DNA of 64,000 bases from Parus major (Eukaryota > Chordata > Aves > Passeriformes > Paridae), in NCBI RefSeq assembly GCF_001522545.3, contig NC_031771.1, forward strand, positions 65,955,751 to 66,019,750, written 5' to 3'. The notes under the pieces were generated by a model. The model searched no databases and was not told where the DNA came from. It was given only the letters and a program-made list of their open reading frames with translations. Made by a program: the position numbers and the translations under genes. Positions 33,461 through 44,570 of this stretch are shown in pieces. Position 1 is the stretch's first letter, and each line of letters starts with the position of its first letter.

Positions 33461-33842
33461 GAATCACAGCATGGTTTGGCTTGGAAGAGACACTGAAGAT
33501 CACCTCATTCCCACCCCCTGCCATGGGCAGGGACACCTCACGTTATCCCAGGTTGCTCTAAGCCCTGTCCAACAAGGCCTTGGACACTTGCAGAGGTGGG
33601 GCAACCAGAGCTTCTGTGCCAGGGCTTCATCACTGTCTGACTAAAGAACTCCTTCCTAATATCCAATCTAGAAGTCCCTTATGTCAGTGGGAAGCCATTC
33701 CCTCTTGTCCTGTCACTCCAGGGTCTCATCCAAAATCCCTCTCCAGCTCTGTTGGAGCCCCTTTAGGTACTGGAAGGTGATCAAAGGCAGGCCCAGAGCT
33801 TTCTCTTCTCCAGGTGGACACCCCCAGCTCTCTCAGCTACCC
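33461..33842 (-). mobile_element. CR1 LINE 3' fragment
   Basis: AATCACAGCATGGTTTGGC, CCTGCCATGGGCAGGGACAC, GGCCTTGGACACTTGCAG, CCTCTTGTCCTGTCACTCC and CTTTCTCTTCTCCAGGTGG occur in order on the plus strand. It is about 380 bases and 5'-truncated. Confidence 0.92.
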
Positions 33843-36800
33843 ACCTGCGCCTGTTCCTTCAGCCTGCAGCCCAGCCCTCTCCCAGAGCCCCTCAAGGGCA
33901 CTGGCTCTCGTGGAAACACAAAAACAGGACCTCAAGCTAAGGTTCCTTCAAAGCCACTCTCCAGAGCAAAGCCACACACCACGTGAAACACCTGCACCAC
34001 ACCAATGTGCTCCTCAGGTGTCACCACGCTCATGGGAGTTGCCACAAAGATTTATTTTCCACGTGGTTCATGTTCCCACCCATGGTATTTCTGGAATCTT
34101 TTGTTAAAACAAGAAGAAACCACTGAAATATTAGATATAAAAAAAAAAAAAATTAAAAAAAATTAACCCATTTCCACGGTGACTCCTGTAAACTCAAGTT
34201 TTATTACAGTGCACACACCCACGTGCCCCCAACACGGAATGCCCAGACACAGCAAAGCCAACACACCAACACAGCCAATGAAAACAGAACAGAAAATCAA
34301 GGTAGCTGAAAATTTTCATGTTCCCTCAACAGGAAGACAACAAAGATGACAACGCAGTCTGGAAACACCACAAAGGTGGTTTTGAAGTGTCACTTGTAAA
34401 ACCACTTGTGTCTTAGGATTCCGTAATTTGATGAATTGGTTGCATTTGGGATTTTTTTATGGTTATGCTTCTATTCCCTATTCTCATGGTGGGTTGCCAT
34501 CTCCTTCCCACATTACTGCTGTGCTTAGATCAGTTTTTGCATGCAAGCAGAGCAGGACAGATCCCTCAGCCACACCTTAAAGCCAGAGGTTTAGACTCTC
34601 CTAAGAAAGAAGAGTTCAAATCCATTCTTCACCCACATCAATTCCAAGAGGAGATCTTTACAGCTCTTTTATTTATTATTTACCACTCTGGCACAATGTT
34701 TTAGCTTACCAACAGAACTAAAAAAAAACGAACAGTAATTTAATTTCCATAGACTTGACTTCATTAACTTCTAGAGAGGACAAATGTTTGTGGCCAGTGG
34801 AAAAGGGTATTTCTACATTTTTCCATTTTCTGGTCTGTTAATTACAATTACTGAGAGAAGGAGACAGCGGAGAGATTTGCGAAACACAGCAGGCTGTGCT
34901 TTAATACTTGTGAAAACAACAGAGAAAATAACTTCTCTTTTCTGTATAACCCAATCATACAAAGTAATTCCACATACTTCAGAAGTCAGCATCACAATTT
35001 TCCTTAGACAGTCACTTGGGCCAGCACGAATTTAGTTGGAGAATCCCAGATTTGATTAGAAGGGATTACTTTTCAGTGAGATGACAGGGACAGAAAACAT
35101 GAAATGATGGAAGTGGGGTTGAGAGACAGGCAGATACACTCCTGAGGTTGGCAGTAAGACACAGGAATACTCCTCCAAGCTTTGGAGGCAAAGATGGGCA
35201 GGGGTCTGAAAGTTTTTGAGGATGGATGAGTGAAAGAAACCCAAATTACACTACTTGGTTAAGGTGGAGGTCAGTAAAAGCATCATCACACCTCTTAGAT
35301 GCTGTAGGGAGCCCAGAAACCACCGTGTCTGCTGTTTGTAAGGAAGGCCAACAATTTGACAGAGTTCTCCAAACTCTACCTCAACCCTCCAGTGCCACCA
35401 AGTCAACTGAGATTCCTCCATCCCATTAAAACACGGAGTTTCAGAGACACCACAACTAGCTTGCGACACTTTGGTGGGAGAGACACAACGGGGAGAAAGC
35501 TCTTCCAGCTCAAAACAGAGAGAGACAGCCATGAGTGCCCTCAGCAGCAGCAGCAGGGCTGAGCACACGGGACCCCAGGACACGTGCAGCGTGTTTGTGG
35601 TGTTCCAGCCGCACACTCCAGCGTTTCAGGAAAGCGTGGCATAAACCCGAACAGCTCCAGAGCCGCTGCTCCACGGAGCCAAAGGACAGAGAGGGATAAA
35701 CCACCCAGCACCCAACATCAGCCAGCATTTTTAGCATTTAAAGCCTCAGACCTCTACACCCCTGTCCACACAGAGCTCAGCCAAAATACCAGCTGGATGC
35801 TGCTCCAAACCCAGAGAAGTCCAGGTAAACATTAGAACAGCCACACAGTGATTGGGATCCAGGCACTGAGTCAGACCCAAGGCTGTTGGATTTTTGCCAG
35901 CTCAGTAGTCAGCCAAACAGGCTTCCTAGTCCAGCTACCCACTCCACAACAGTGGCACGAGGGAAAGGCAGTGCTGGCTTTTTTTAGAGGCACAGCCAGC
36001 TGAAACCACAGAGCTTGCTTCTCCCTAAAAAACACGGTACATCTGTTCCACAGCAGTGCCATAAAAGATTAGTAAGTGCTGGCCTAACAATCTGGAAAGG
36101 GAAAAGGACCTAGGAGAGCAAAATGTTATCACTAAGTCAATAAAACAACATCTGTAAAGGACTGAGAACATAACAGCATTCTTGCACAACACACAGAAAT
36201 GCTCCTGGGCTGATTTCTTGTTCTCCACTAAACCTGTCTGGTAACTCTGGGAACAGGACTGCATCCTACAGGCTACGGGAAAAGTGGATCAACAGGGTGA
36301 GCTAAGGACAGGGCTCTGGGCTCAACTTTGTTTGTGCAGGATCACAGAGTGGACATGTGTTAGGCGATACATATGGTTTCACTTTTATGTACAGCTCATG
36401 TCTACATCCAATATATCAGGCAATTACAGCTGGTCCCAGCACCACGGTTTGAGACAGCATGTCTATAATCCACGGAAAGCATTTTTTGGGATGAGCAGCT
36501 CAAGGGTGCAGCAGAGCAGCACTCTGTACGGGTTTAAGAATGTAAATAAAAGCTTTGTTTTGAGGTCAGTTTCAGTAACTGACAATTGGCTGTGTGCATT
36601 TCACTACCCGGCATTCAGGACTAATCTCTCATCCACTACACGGATCTCAAAGACGGAGCAGTTCTGCAGAAGTCGATGGATTCGACTGAAAACGCCAGAT
36701 CGGTGTGAACCGCCAAGCCCCCGGTATTGTAACAGCTTTGCATAAACACGAAAACAGCAGAAACACAAACAAGCTGGGAGCGAGGCTTCGCCGCTCGTCA

Positions 36801-37181
36801 TTCACATCCCCGGCACGGTGACTTCCCCACTTCACCTCTCCTCTCGGTGTCATCGCCGGGAACGCCGAGGCGGGGAACGCGGAGGCACGCGCGGGCTCGT
36901 GTCACATGCGGGAGATCCACCGACATCAACACACGGCAGGGGGAAAATAAACACCCAAACCACCCCAAAATCCCAACACAGCCGTGCGTGCTCTGCCCTT
37001 AGCCGAGAGAGCGATCCTTTCTCCCACGGTCCCCATGGAAAGCGGTAGGGATGGCACCTGCTCTGCACCTGGGCTGGGGTGCCAAGGGGCGGAGGAATGA
37101 GGGACAGAAAATTCTTGGGGTGGTTTGGGGTGAGAGGGATGGGGCAGAGCGAGCATGCCCTGGAGTAGTTGGGGGAGGTGG

Positions 37182-37680
37182 GACTGTGGGATGGGGCACG
37201 GGGAACGGCCCCTCAGGGTGGTGGTGTGTGGGACGGGGCACAGGGCTGGCTCCTCCGGGATCCCGTGTGGGATGGGACACCGGGCTGAACCCTCAGCGTG
37301 GTGTGTGGGACGGGGCACAGGGAATGGCCCCCAGAGCAGGTGTGTGGGACGGGGCACAGGGAATGGCCCCCAGAGCAGGTGTGTGGGACGGGGCNTGGGA
37401 CGGGGCACAGGGAATGGCCCCCAGAGCAGGTGTGTGGGACGGGGCACAGGGAATGGCCCCCAGAGCAGGTGTGTGGGACGGGGCACAGGGCTGGCTCCTC
37501 CGGGATCCCGTGTGGGATGGGACACCGGGCTGAACCCTCAGGGTGGTGTGTGGGACGGGGCACAGGGAATGGCCCCGAGAGCAGGTGTGAGGGACGGGGC
37601 ACAGGGAATGGCCCCCAGAGCAGGTGTGTGGGACGGGGTACAGGGAATGGCCCCCAGAGCAGGTGTGTGGGACGGGTCCC
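37182..37680. repeat. 39-bp GC-rich minisatellite in SMOX intron 1
   Basis: The unit begins GTGTGTGGGACGGGGCACAG and continues GGAATGGCCCCCAGAGCAG, 39 bases in total. Several near-identical units run in tandem, and a variant block containing CTGGCTCCTCCGGGATCC plus GGGATGGGACACCGGGC occurs twice (from about 37239 and 37489), so there is a higher-order pattern. A single N at 37395 interrupts the array. Because 39 is divisible by three and the units lack stops, long open frames appear on both strands; these are not genes. The array begins about 190 bases downstream of the predicted exon 1 donor. Confidence 0.93.
37395..37395. other. Assembly gap or join (single N) in the minisatellite
   Basis: The N interrupts a repeat unit: GTGTGGGACGGGGC is followed after the N by TGGGACGGGGCACAG, a restart of the same unit. 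The true copy number across this point is therefore unknown. Confidence 0.85.
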
Positions 37681-37869
37681 GGCTCTGTGCCCCCAGACAA
37701 AGCCCCCCGCCCTCTCCCCGCCGCTGCCCGGGCGCTCAGTGCGGGGACGGAGCCGGGCAGCCCCGCCGAGGCAGCACCGGCCCTCCCGCCGCAGGTGCCG
37801 GCTGAGGGGACCCAGGGGACCCTGTGAGGGGCCGCTCCGAGGGGACCGGGGCCGCCGCCCGCCGCGTAC

Positions 37870-38060
37870 CTCTCTGTGCGGTGCGGTGCCGGAGGGGACT
37901 GTCGGGGTCGGGGCGCCCGCCCGGCTCTCGCCTCGCTGCCTCCCGCGGCTGAGCGGCTCCCGGCGCGGCTGAGCGGCGGCTGCGGGCACTGCGGGCCGAG
38001 AACCAGCGCCGGCCTGTTTTCCAGCCGCCTCCCCTGCGGCCCGCCCCGGCTCCGCCTCGA
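37870..38060 (-). other. SMOX: Predicted untranslated exon 1 of SMOX
   Basis: A minus-strand donor AGAGAG|GTACGC lies at 37870/37869 in the core of the only strong CpG island upstream of exon 2. SMOX in mammals has a noncoding first exon separated from the start-codon exon by a long intron, so a first exon here is expected. The 5' end is a guess within about 100 bases. If joined to exon 2 the intron is 25,607 bases. No transcript evidence is available from sequence alone. Confidence 0.55.
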
Positions 38061-38064
38061 GCAT
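37870..38064 (-). other. Candidate upstream ORF, exon 1 part
   Basis: An ATG at 38064-38062 (G at -3) opens a frame of exactly 65 codons down to the predicted donor at 37870. Spliced to exon 2 in phase 0 it gains GTT CCT and meets TAG, giving 67 codons. The frame is that of SMOX, and the stop lies 18 nt before the SMOX ATG. The peptide is rich in Ala, Gly, Arg and Pro, as expected for any translated CpG island, so composition gives no support. It exists only if transcription starts to the right of 38064. Confidence 0.3.
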
Positions 38065-38132
38065 CCCCCGCCTCCGCCTCCTCCTCCTTCCCCTTCTCCG
38101 CCTCCGCCTGCTGCGCCGCTTCCTCCGCCCCG
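38041..38132 (-). promoter_or_regulatory. GC boxes (Sp1-type) and pyrimidine-rich core promoter stretch
   Basis: Two GC boxes of the form GGGGCGG on the minus strand lie at about 38041-38047 and 38125-38132. Between them the plus strand is a run of CCT/CTC/CCG triplets (about 38066-38110). Sp1-family sites of this kind are common in CpG-island promoters. Occupancy is inferred. Confidence 0.45.
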
Positions 38133-38160
38133 CTCCTCAGCCTGGGCGGCTTGAAGGTGG

Positions 38161-38640
38161 AACTCTGAGGGTATCAGCGCTTATTTGGTGAAACAAGCAT
38201 ATTAAACCTAATTTTCTTCCTAAGCGGGACGGGTCTTTTTCGTCTTTTGCGGTTGCCGCTGTACTCTAAGGCTGCTTTGATACGCCTGCTCCGGGGCGTT
38301 CACCAAACTACAGAGCAGACCCAGTGTGGAAAATAACTTAATTCCTGCACATTTGTTTTTTTTCCTATTCCTGTCCAGACAATGAAATTGATCTCATAGG
38401 AGTCCACCTCACAATTAAAGCCCAGCCTGTGGACCAGAAAAACACAGCCCACCACAATCCTACCCAAACACCGTCACACTTTCTTATCTCTCACCGTCTG
38501 GTTTCTGCCACTCACTGATAGCAGTGTCCACGCAGTTGCACGAGGCAGTGTGATATACTGGGAAAAAACTTAATAGAAAATCAAAAATAGGCGTAGCTTT
38601 AAAATTTTCAGCTTGAAGGCCCCTAAAATCTATCAAAGGA
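38161..38640. repeat. Promoter-side copy of an unclassified ~450-bp duplicated segment
   Basis: This segment aligns with 48082-48528 in the same orientation over its whole length with small indels. Shared blocks include TGAAACAAGCAT, ATTTTCTTCCTAA, CAGAGCAGACCC, ACTTAATTCCT, CCACAATCCTACCCAAACACC and CCCCTAAAA. In one ungapped 40-base block I count 33 matches. The left third lies in the CpG island and is CpG-rich, unlike its partner. I do not recognise it as a known repeat family. Confidence 0.85.
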
Positions 38641-38644
38641 CCGT

Positions 38645-38815
38645 CTTCAACATATATGTATAAACATTATAATATATATGCAATGTAAATATATGTATAC
38701 ATAATACATAGATATACACTATATATATACTATAATACACAATTGTTTATAAATATATATTTAGAAAAAATAAGCATTTTTCATGTGTGTGTGCATATAT
38801 ATCTACTAAATGTAT
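38645..38815. repeat. AT-rich low-complexity block
   Basis: This is almost pure A and T with many TATA and ATAT steps, including ATATATATAC and AAATATATATT. It sits between the duplicated segment at 38161-38640 and a CR1 fragment starting near 38820. Confidence 0.9.
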
Positions 38816-38819
38816 ATTG

Positions 38820-38972
38820 GACACCTCATCCCTGGAAATGTTCAAGACCAGTTTGGACAAAGCTCTGAGCAACCTGGTCTGGTGGAAGGTGTCCTTGCCC
38901 ATGGCAGGGGGTTGGAACCGAGTGATCTTTAATCTTCCTTCCAACCCAAACCATTCTGCAATTCTGTATATA
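38820..38972 (+). mobile_element. CR1 LINE 3' fragment
   Basis: CACCTCATCCCTGGAAATGT, AGCAACCTGGTCTGGTGGAA, CCATGGCAGGGGGTTGGAAC and TTCCTTCCAACCCAAACC occur in sense order, ending in AATTCTGTATATAAG. It abuts the AT-rich block. Confidence 0.9.
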
Positions 38973-39769
38973 AGAATACTTTTAAATGGCTCTGGGAACA
39001 GAGCCTGTGCCTTGGACAGTTCTTCCAAATGGAAAGGAAAGCCAAGAAATTCCAGTTCTGATGTCACAATTTGGGAGATGGTGCTCAGAGCCCTAAAGCA
39101 AAGGGAAGACATCCCTGTTCCTTCTGAATTTGATGCCTTTCGTGCAGCTGCAGGGTAAAAGTCTCCTCTCCAAGCAGCACAGGTTTTATCCAAGCAGCAG
39201 CCCTGTAAACACAGGTTTTATTAAATTACAGCTTCTTTCCAAAAAGGGTTTGTGACCTGGATTGAACAATGTGTAACTCACGGGATGCGGGTCCACCATG
39301 GAGCTGGAGCACTCAGACATCCCTCAGCCTTCCCATTAAATGCTGGCAGAAGCTGCTTTTGGATGCCTGGAGGGAAAGTCTGGAGGAAAGACTGCGCCTG
39401 GGATGGAAATCAGTCATGTCTGCACGCTGCCTTCAAGCATTTTAAGGTTTTATAAAACACACTCAGCCGCCTGCCAGAGGTTTGCACCTGCATGGCTGGG
39501 CTGAGGTTGCTGAGCCAGCCAAAACATCTGGGGAAAACAGCAAGAATAACATGGATTTGGGGTTCCCAGCTTCCATCAGGTATCAGACAGCTGTGAAAAC
39601 TTTTCAGTTTCATATATGCAGTGCTTGCAGGCTGTTTTTATCCAGACCCTGAGCTTCCCTGACTGCCCTTCAGTGCTGCCATCACCACTGGACTCAAAAC
39701 CCTTCAGAGCCCCTCAAAGCACCCAGATGCTGAAGCCACTGTAATTTTTGACAATCAGAATAGGACAAG

Positions 39770-40248
39770 GGACAAAATAAGAAGGATATAAAGCTATTAG
39801 AGAGCATCCAAAGGAACAGCATGAAATTGGGGAAGGGTCTAGAGGGAAAGCCTTGCAAGGGGTGGCTGAGGTCCTTTAGTTTGTTCAGCTGGAGACTGAA
39901 GAGAGGCCTCACCATGGTCTGCAGCTTCCTTTGGAAAGGGATTAGAGAGGCAGCTCTGATCTGTGCTCTCTGGTGACCACTGACAGGACCCACGATAATG
40001 GAATGAAGCTGTTTCAGGTGGAATTTAGTTGGATATTAGGAAAAATCCACCCAGGGGATGCTGGTACTGCCCAGGCTCCCCAGGGAATGGGCACAGCCCC
40101 AAGGCTGCCAGAGCTCCAGGAGAGTTTGGACAACACTCCCAGGGACATAGTGGGATTGTTGGGGTTGTCACGTGCCAGAGGAGCCAGAAATCAGACTGAT
40201 AGTCCTTGTGGGTTCCTTCCAACTCAGGATTTTCTACGATTCTGTGGC
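39770..40248 (+). mobile_element. CR1 LINE 3' fragment, the longest plus-strand copy
   Basis: It begins near GACAAAATAAGAAGGATATA, continues GAGAGCATCCAAAGGAACAG, GTTCAGCTGGAGACTGAAG and GTTGGATATTAGGAAAAATC, and ends GGTTCCTTCCAACTCAGG then CTACGATTCTGTGG. At about 480 bases it is an older subfamily with several internal indels. Confidence 0.88.
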
Positions 40249-43200
40249 CACACACTGTTTGGGCTGTGGTTTGTGAGCCTGCCAGCCATCAGGGCTGTCC
40301 CCATCCAGCACACCCCAGGAGCCAGCCTGTGCCTGGTGGTGGGCTCTGTCCTCCCACACGTGCCTCACAGCCTCAGCACTGGGTCTTCACCAAGCCTACA
40401 GATGGAAGCAGAGCTTTGAAAATTAAAGGACTTCAGGGAAATGAGCCATATCCCTGTTCTAATCAGCTATATCGGGAAAGAGAGGAATTGGCAACACAGC
40501 TGGAAAGAGCAGCCTTTCCCACCAGACCGGACAAAGTCGGAGGTGATAAGGAAATAGGGACAGTTTGATGGTCCAGCTTGGAGATACTTATCTGCAGAGG
40601 ATGGAGGGAAAGCCAGGATTTCCTGCCTGGAGTCCTCAGCATCTCACAGAGCAACACCTGCCCCTCAGGGCAGCCTGAAATCCAGGCCGTGTTTGTTCCT
40701 AGCCAAAAAAGAGCCACAAAGGACAGACTGGTGCCCCCTGTACCCACAGAGAAGCTGAACCATGAGGGGTGCTTGTCATCCAGCAGCTGGGAAAGCTGGT
40801 GAGCCAATTCCTACTGAATGGCACTTCTATTTCCTCCACAGCAAATAAACAACCGTGCTGCAGGGCTGCACCAGCTCTGAGCTCGCCTGGCTGCAATGTG
40901 AAGGATTTGAGCTAAATCTAGAAAGCTCTGGGTATTAGGAGTCCCCTGGGCTCTACCCTCTTTCTCCAGTTTAAATTTGGCAACAGAGTCAGCCATAAAC
41001 CCTAGGAATGCTTGTGAGGCGTTTTGAGGGTACACAGAAATGTAATTACCTGTGGGAAAATAAAGCTAAAATACCTTGAAAGCCCATGTTTAATACAGTG
41101 TTCGATGCATTAAGGGTAATTGATAAATATGACTGAGGCTGGTGCCTTGTGCAGACTGTAGTCCCAAGGAAATTTGATGAAATCCTAAAATCAGCACTTT
41201 TTGTGCCTTTGACATTTGTTTTCCATGAGCAGATCACACAGTGAATAAAGCATCTTTCCTGGGAAGCAGTAGTGAAGGACAGGTTTATAACTGAAATGTA
41301 AAGCAAATGGTAAAAGTCTGGGGAGCCTAACCTAAAAACCAGGGAGGAGAAAGACATTGTGCAACACACCTTAAAAGACTGCCCAGAGCTGCAATCCAGA
41401 GATATAATCGATGTGAAGAAAGAAAAGCATATGATTGCCTGGAAAGTCTCTTTCTGGAAGGGTTTTTTGTACCACAGAAAGGACAGAAATAGCTCAGGTC
41501 TCATGTCCTTCAACACACACCTTCAGATGGGGAAGGAATTCCAGCAAACAAATCAGGAGAACTCATGGTGGGCACATGGAGGGTGGGAGGGTACCTGGGC
41601 ACTTTATGAAGCTGCATTTCTGGGTTTGGAAATGTTTGAAGTCTGGTCAAGGAGATCTATTGGATTGACCAATGCTGCTCTTTTTTTATTTTCTGCCAAG
41701 CAAAATAATGACTTAAAGCCATTAAGCAATTGTTCTCTAGATTCCTATTGACCAACATAATGCCCCATTCCTAGAACTGTCAGGTGAGATGAGCATTAAG
41801 CCTGACATGAAACCTTTTTTAGGAACATAAGGATCCAGCTGGCTGAAAAAGAGAGCAGGAGTGGCAAATAAAATCAGGCAGCACAGACCACCCCTCTGTG
41901 CTCCAAAACACCACATTCCTGATGTTTGGCATGAAAAGGTTTTGCCTTTTACTGTTGTTGCACAGCATTTTTCATCCTCAGGTTTAAAAATGTTAGAAAA
42001 AGTGCTGTTTCCTACTTGAAGTCAGGAATCTCAATACAAAGACTCCTGATATGAGCCACAGGGTGTGCTGTGCTTCAGAGGTTTCCCACTCTTGCCAACA
42101 TTTGGCTTTGGCATTAGGAGAGCATCTGCAGTGAAAGGCCTCATGAGTTTGGCTCAAGTTTTTGGGGGATCCACTTGCACACTGGTATCTGGCAGGACTC
42201 TCATGAAGTTAAAATGTAATTTGAAAAGAAAATATGTAAAGTCAGAAGAGGGGTTTCCAGTTTTCTAACCCAGGAATTATTATCCTAAGGGTACCTGGGT
42301 ACTGATTTTGGCTCCTGCTCTGGGCAGGGTGACACACAGTGACAAAGCTGCTTGTGTTTCCCCAAGCAAAACACCACGTACAGTCTGAAAAAATACCTGT
42401 GTTAAATAAGTACAGCAACTCCAAACAAGCCCAGCTGGCTTTTCCATCCTCTACACTGTTTGTTTACTAGAGAAAGACTAATCCCTTTTACCTGCAAAGT
42501 AGGCAAAGCAAACTTACCATGAGGGCCCACAAATAATGCTTTATTATCTTTTCATCCATCCATAATATGGAATTTCCATGACTCATTCACCCACTTGAGG
42601 AACACTTGAGCACTCAAACAAAAACATACATTCCCAGGAGAAAAACCAAACCCATGTCCAGTGCAGGAGACAGAAGCATTCTAACATAAATACAAAATCC
42701 CAGCAGAATTTTTTTCTGAAGCAAGGCTGCAGCTCACAAGCACAACAAGGAAGGACAGAGATCAAACAGTGTTGCCTCTTGTGGGTGTTTTTCCCCTTTT
42801 CCTCACATCCCCTGACAATAAGTCAATAAAAGGTTTTACCAAGACTACAAAGAGAACCTGAAAGCCCACCAGCTTCCCTTTGAAAGTAAATTCAGGCTAC
42901 AGGCAGTTTCAAAAGTCACTTCAGAGAGTCTGCCCTTTGCTAAAAAAGCCCTTGTGACCTTCCAGTCATCCCAGTGTAGCTGCAGCAGTTCATGGGAATG
43001 AGTAACAATGACCTTTGCTGTTCAGTCCTCATTTGACAGGCTGTCCAAGTGACAGGGAGCTCTCTCATAAATATTTCCCTGTCATGATGAGCAATCTGGA
43101 CACAGAACAACCACCCAGATCACCTTTGTGGTTAGAAATTAAACCAGTCCAGGTGAGAAGGAGAAATTCCCCTCCCATGTTGGTTCATCCTTGTTCCCTT

Positions 43201-43878
43201 CTAGGAAGGCGATTTCCTGAATGAAACTGCTCAAGCGGTGATTTCTTCTAATATCCTGAGAGCTGCAGGCTTGGACACTTTCCTACATGGATTTCTGGAA
43301 GAATATAGAAAAGTATCCAATCTCAACAATGGGGAAAAAAAATCCATGTGTGGAAGATCCTTTGCAATCCTTAATAAATTGGGAAGCACGCACCCAAAAA
43401 GCTTGAAATGTGCTGCTCTTTCTTGCTTATATCTGTCAACCTTCAAGTGCCAATTACTTATTCTTACCACAAATCTCTGTCTGCTAAACTTAAAAAGCCT
43501 TCATGATCCCATTCCTGTGAGTTCTTGTACCTAAAGTGCCCTTTTGGTTTCATTTGGATGAGGAAAACTGGGAATGTTTTCCCTGGAGCACAGGCAGAAA
43601 GCAGATTAAAAGGTGGCACTATCTTCTCCACACACCTGTGTGCTGGCCAGGGAACAACCACAAGTGGGAAAACAGGACTCACCACTCTCAGCTCCCAGTT
43701 ATTTTCTGTCAGGGACTTTGTGGGGTACACATGGTTCCTCTGTATTTAATAACATTCTTTGGATTATGTTTCCATGAGCTGGTCTTCTCTCTTCAGGTAA
43801 ATATTGACAGTGAATCAAGGAATTGTATCAATGACACATCCTTTGATTTGCATGGAGCTGGCTCTTTCCATTCATCAT
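40249..43878. other. Intergenic, no feature recognised
   Basis: Upstream of SMOX. No repeat family, exon or CpG island was recognised. Open frames up to 156 codons (41046-41516, minus) show no domain signature. Confidence 0.65.
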
Positions 43879-44292
43879 TGAATCACAGATTCATGGAGTT
43901 GTTTGGATTGGTAGGGACCTGAAAGATCATCCTGTTCCAACACCCTGCCATGGGCAGGGACACCTCCCACGAGACCAGGTCACTCCAAGCTCCATCCAGC
44001 CTGGCCTTGGACACTTCCAGGGATTCAGGGGCAGCCACAGCTGCTCTGGGCACCCTCACCGTCCTCGCAGGGAACAATTCCTGCCCAGTATCCCATCCAA
44101 CCCTGCCCTCTGGCAGTGGGAAGCCATTCCCCTTGTCCTGTCACTCCATGCCCTTATCCAAAGTCCGTCTCCAGCTCTCCTGGAGCCCCTCAGGCACTGG
44201 AAGGGGCTCTCAGTCCTCACTGGAGACTTCTCCAGGCTGAACACCCCCAGCTCTCTCAGCCTTTCCTGGTAGGAGAGGTGCTCCAGCCCTCA
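43879..44292 (-). mobile_element. CR1 LINE 3' fragment
   Basis: TGAATCACAGATTCATGGAG, CCTGCCATGGGCAGGGACAC, GGCCTTGGACACTTCCAGGG, CCCTTGTCCTGTCACTCCAT and CTCCAGGCTGAACACCCCCA occur in antisense order, ending at AGGAGAGGTGCTCCAGCCC. Confidence 0.94.
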
Positions 44293-44570
44293 ATGCTCCC
44301 ATGTGCTTATATTGTGTGACACAGTGAACAGCTGGATTCTCAGCAATTTATCACTATTTTGTGCACCTCTAGCACATCCTTCACAAGTTATTCCCAGGAG
44401 ATCCAGTCTTATCTCACCCAACATGCTTTCTTGTGAAAGCAGCTATGAAAGTTTACACCCCTTTGTGGCCAATTCAGCACAGGTTGCATGAAACCACAAT
44501 CATTTCAACTATTCCAAACACAAAAAAAAAATCCAGGAAATGAAAATTTGGCAGGTGCAAAGGAACAGGG

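Larger units (their letters stand above)
12263..37869 (-). other. SMOX: SMOX intron 1 (predicted)
   Basis: This intron runs 25,607 bases from the predicted donor at 37869 to the firm acceptor at 12263. It holds the minisatellite, the 43-bp triplication and seven to eight CR1 fragments. Long repeat-free stretches (14431-18284, 18414-23048, 23109-27174, 30401-33460 and 33843-36779) show no exon, RNA gene or known element that I can recognise. Unannotated alternative 5' exons or conserved enhancers could be hidden in these. Confidence 0.6.
36780..38310 (-). promoter_or_regulatory. SMOX: CpG island, SMOX promoter region
   Basis: CpG dinucleotides and GC content rise sharply from about 36780, peak at 37680-38135, and fall off by about 38310. 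The flanks are CpG-poor on both sides. It is the only such island in the window and sits upstream of SMOX in the right orientation. The left half includes a GC-rich minisatellite, which inflates the apparent island. A TATA box was not seen near the predicted exon; this looks like a GC-rich, dispersed-start promoter. Confidence 0.75.

Noticed and set aside
36284..36745. A 153-codon plus-strand open frame left of the CpG island
   Set aside because: No domain, repeat or conserved motif is visible, and its composition looks like translated noncoding DNA.
36926..38064. Very long open frames (up to 283 codons) on both strands across the CpG island and minisatellite
   Set aside because: The 39-bp unit is a multiple of three and has no stops in several frames, so open frames arise on both strands at once. 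Some also cross an N. The translations are simple tandem repeats.
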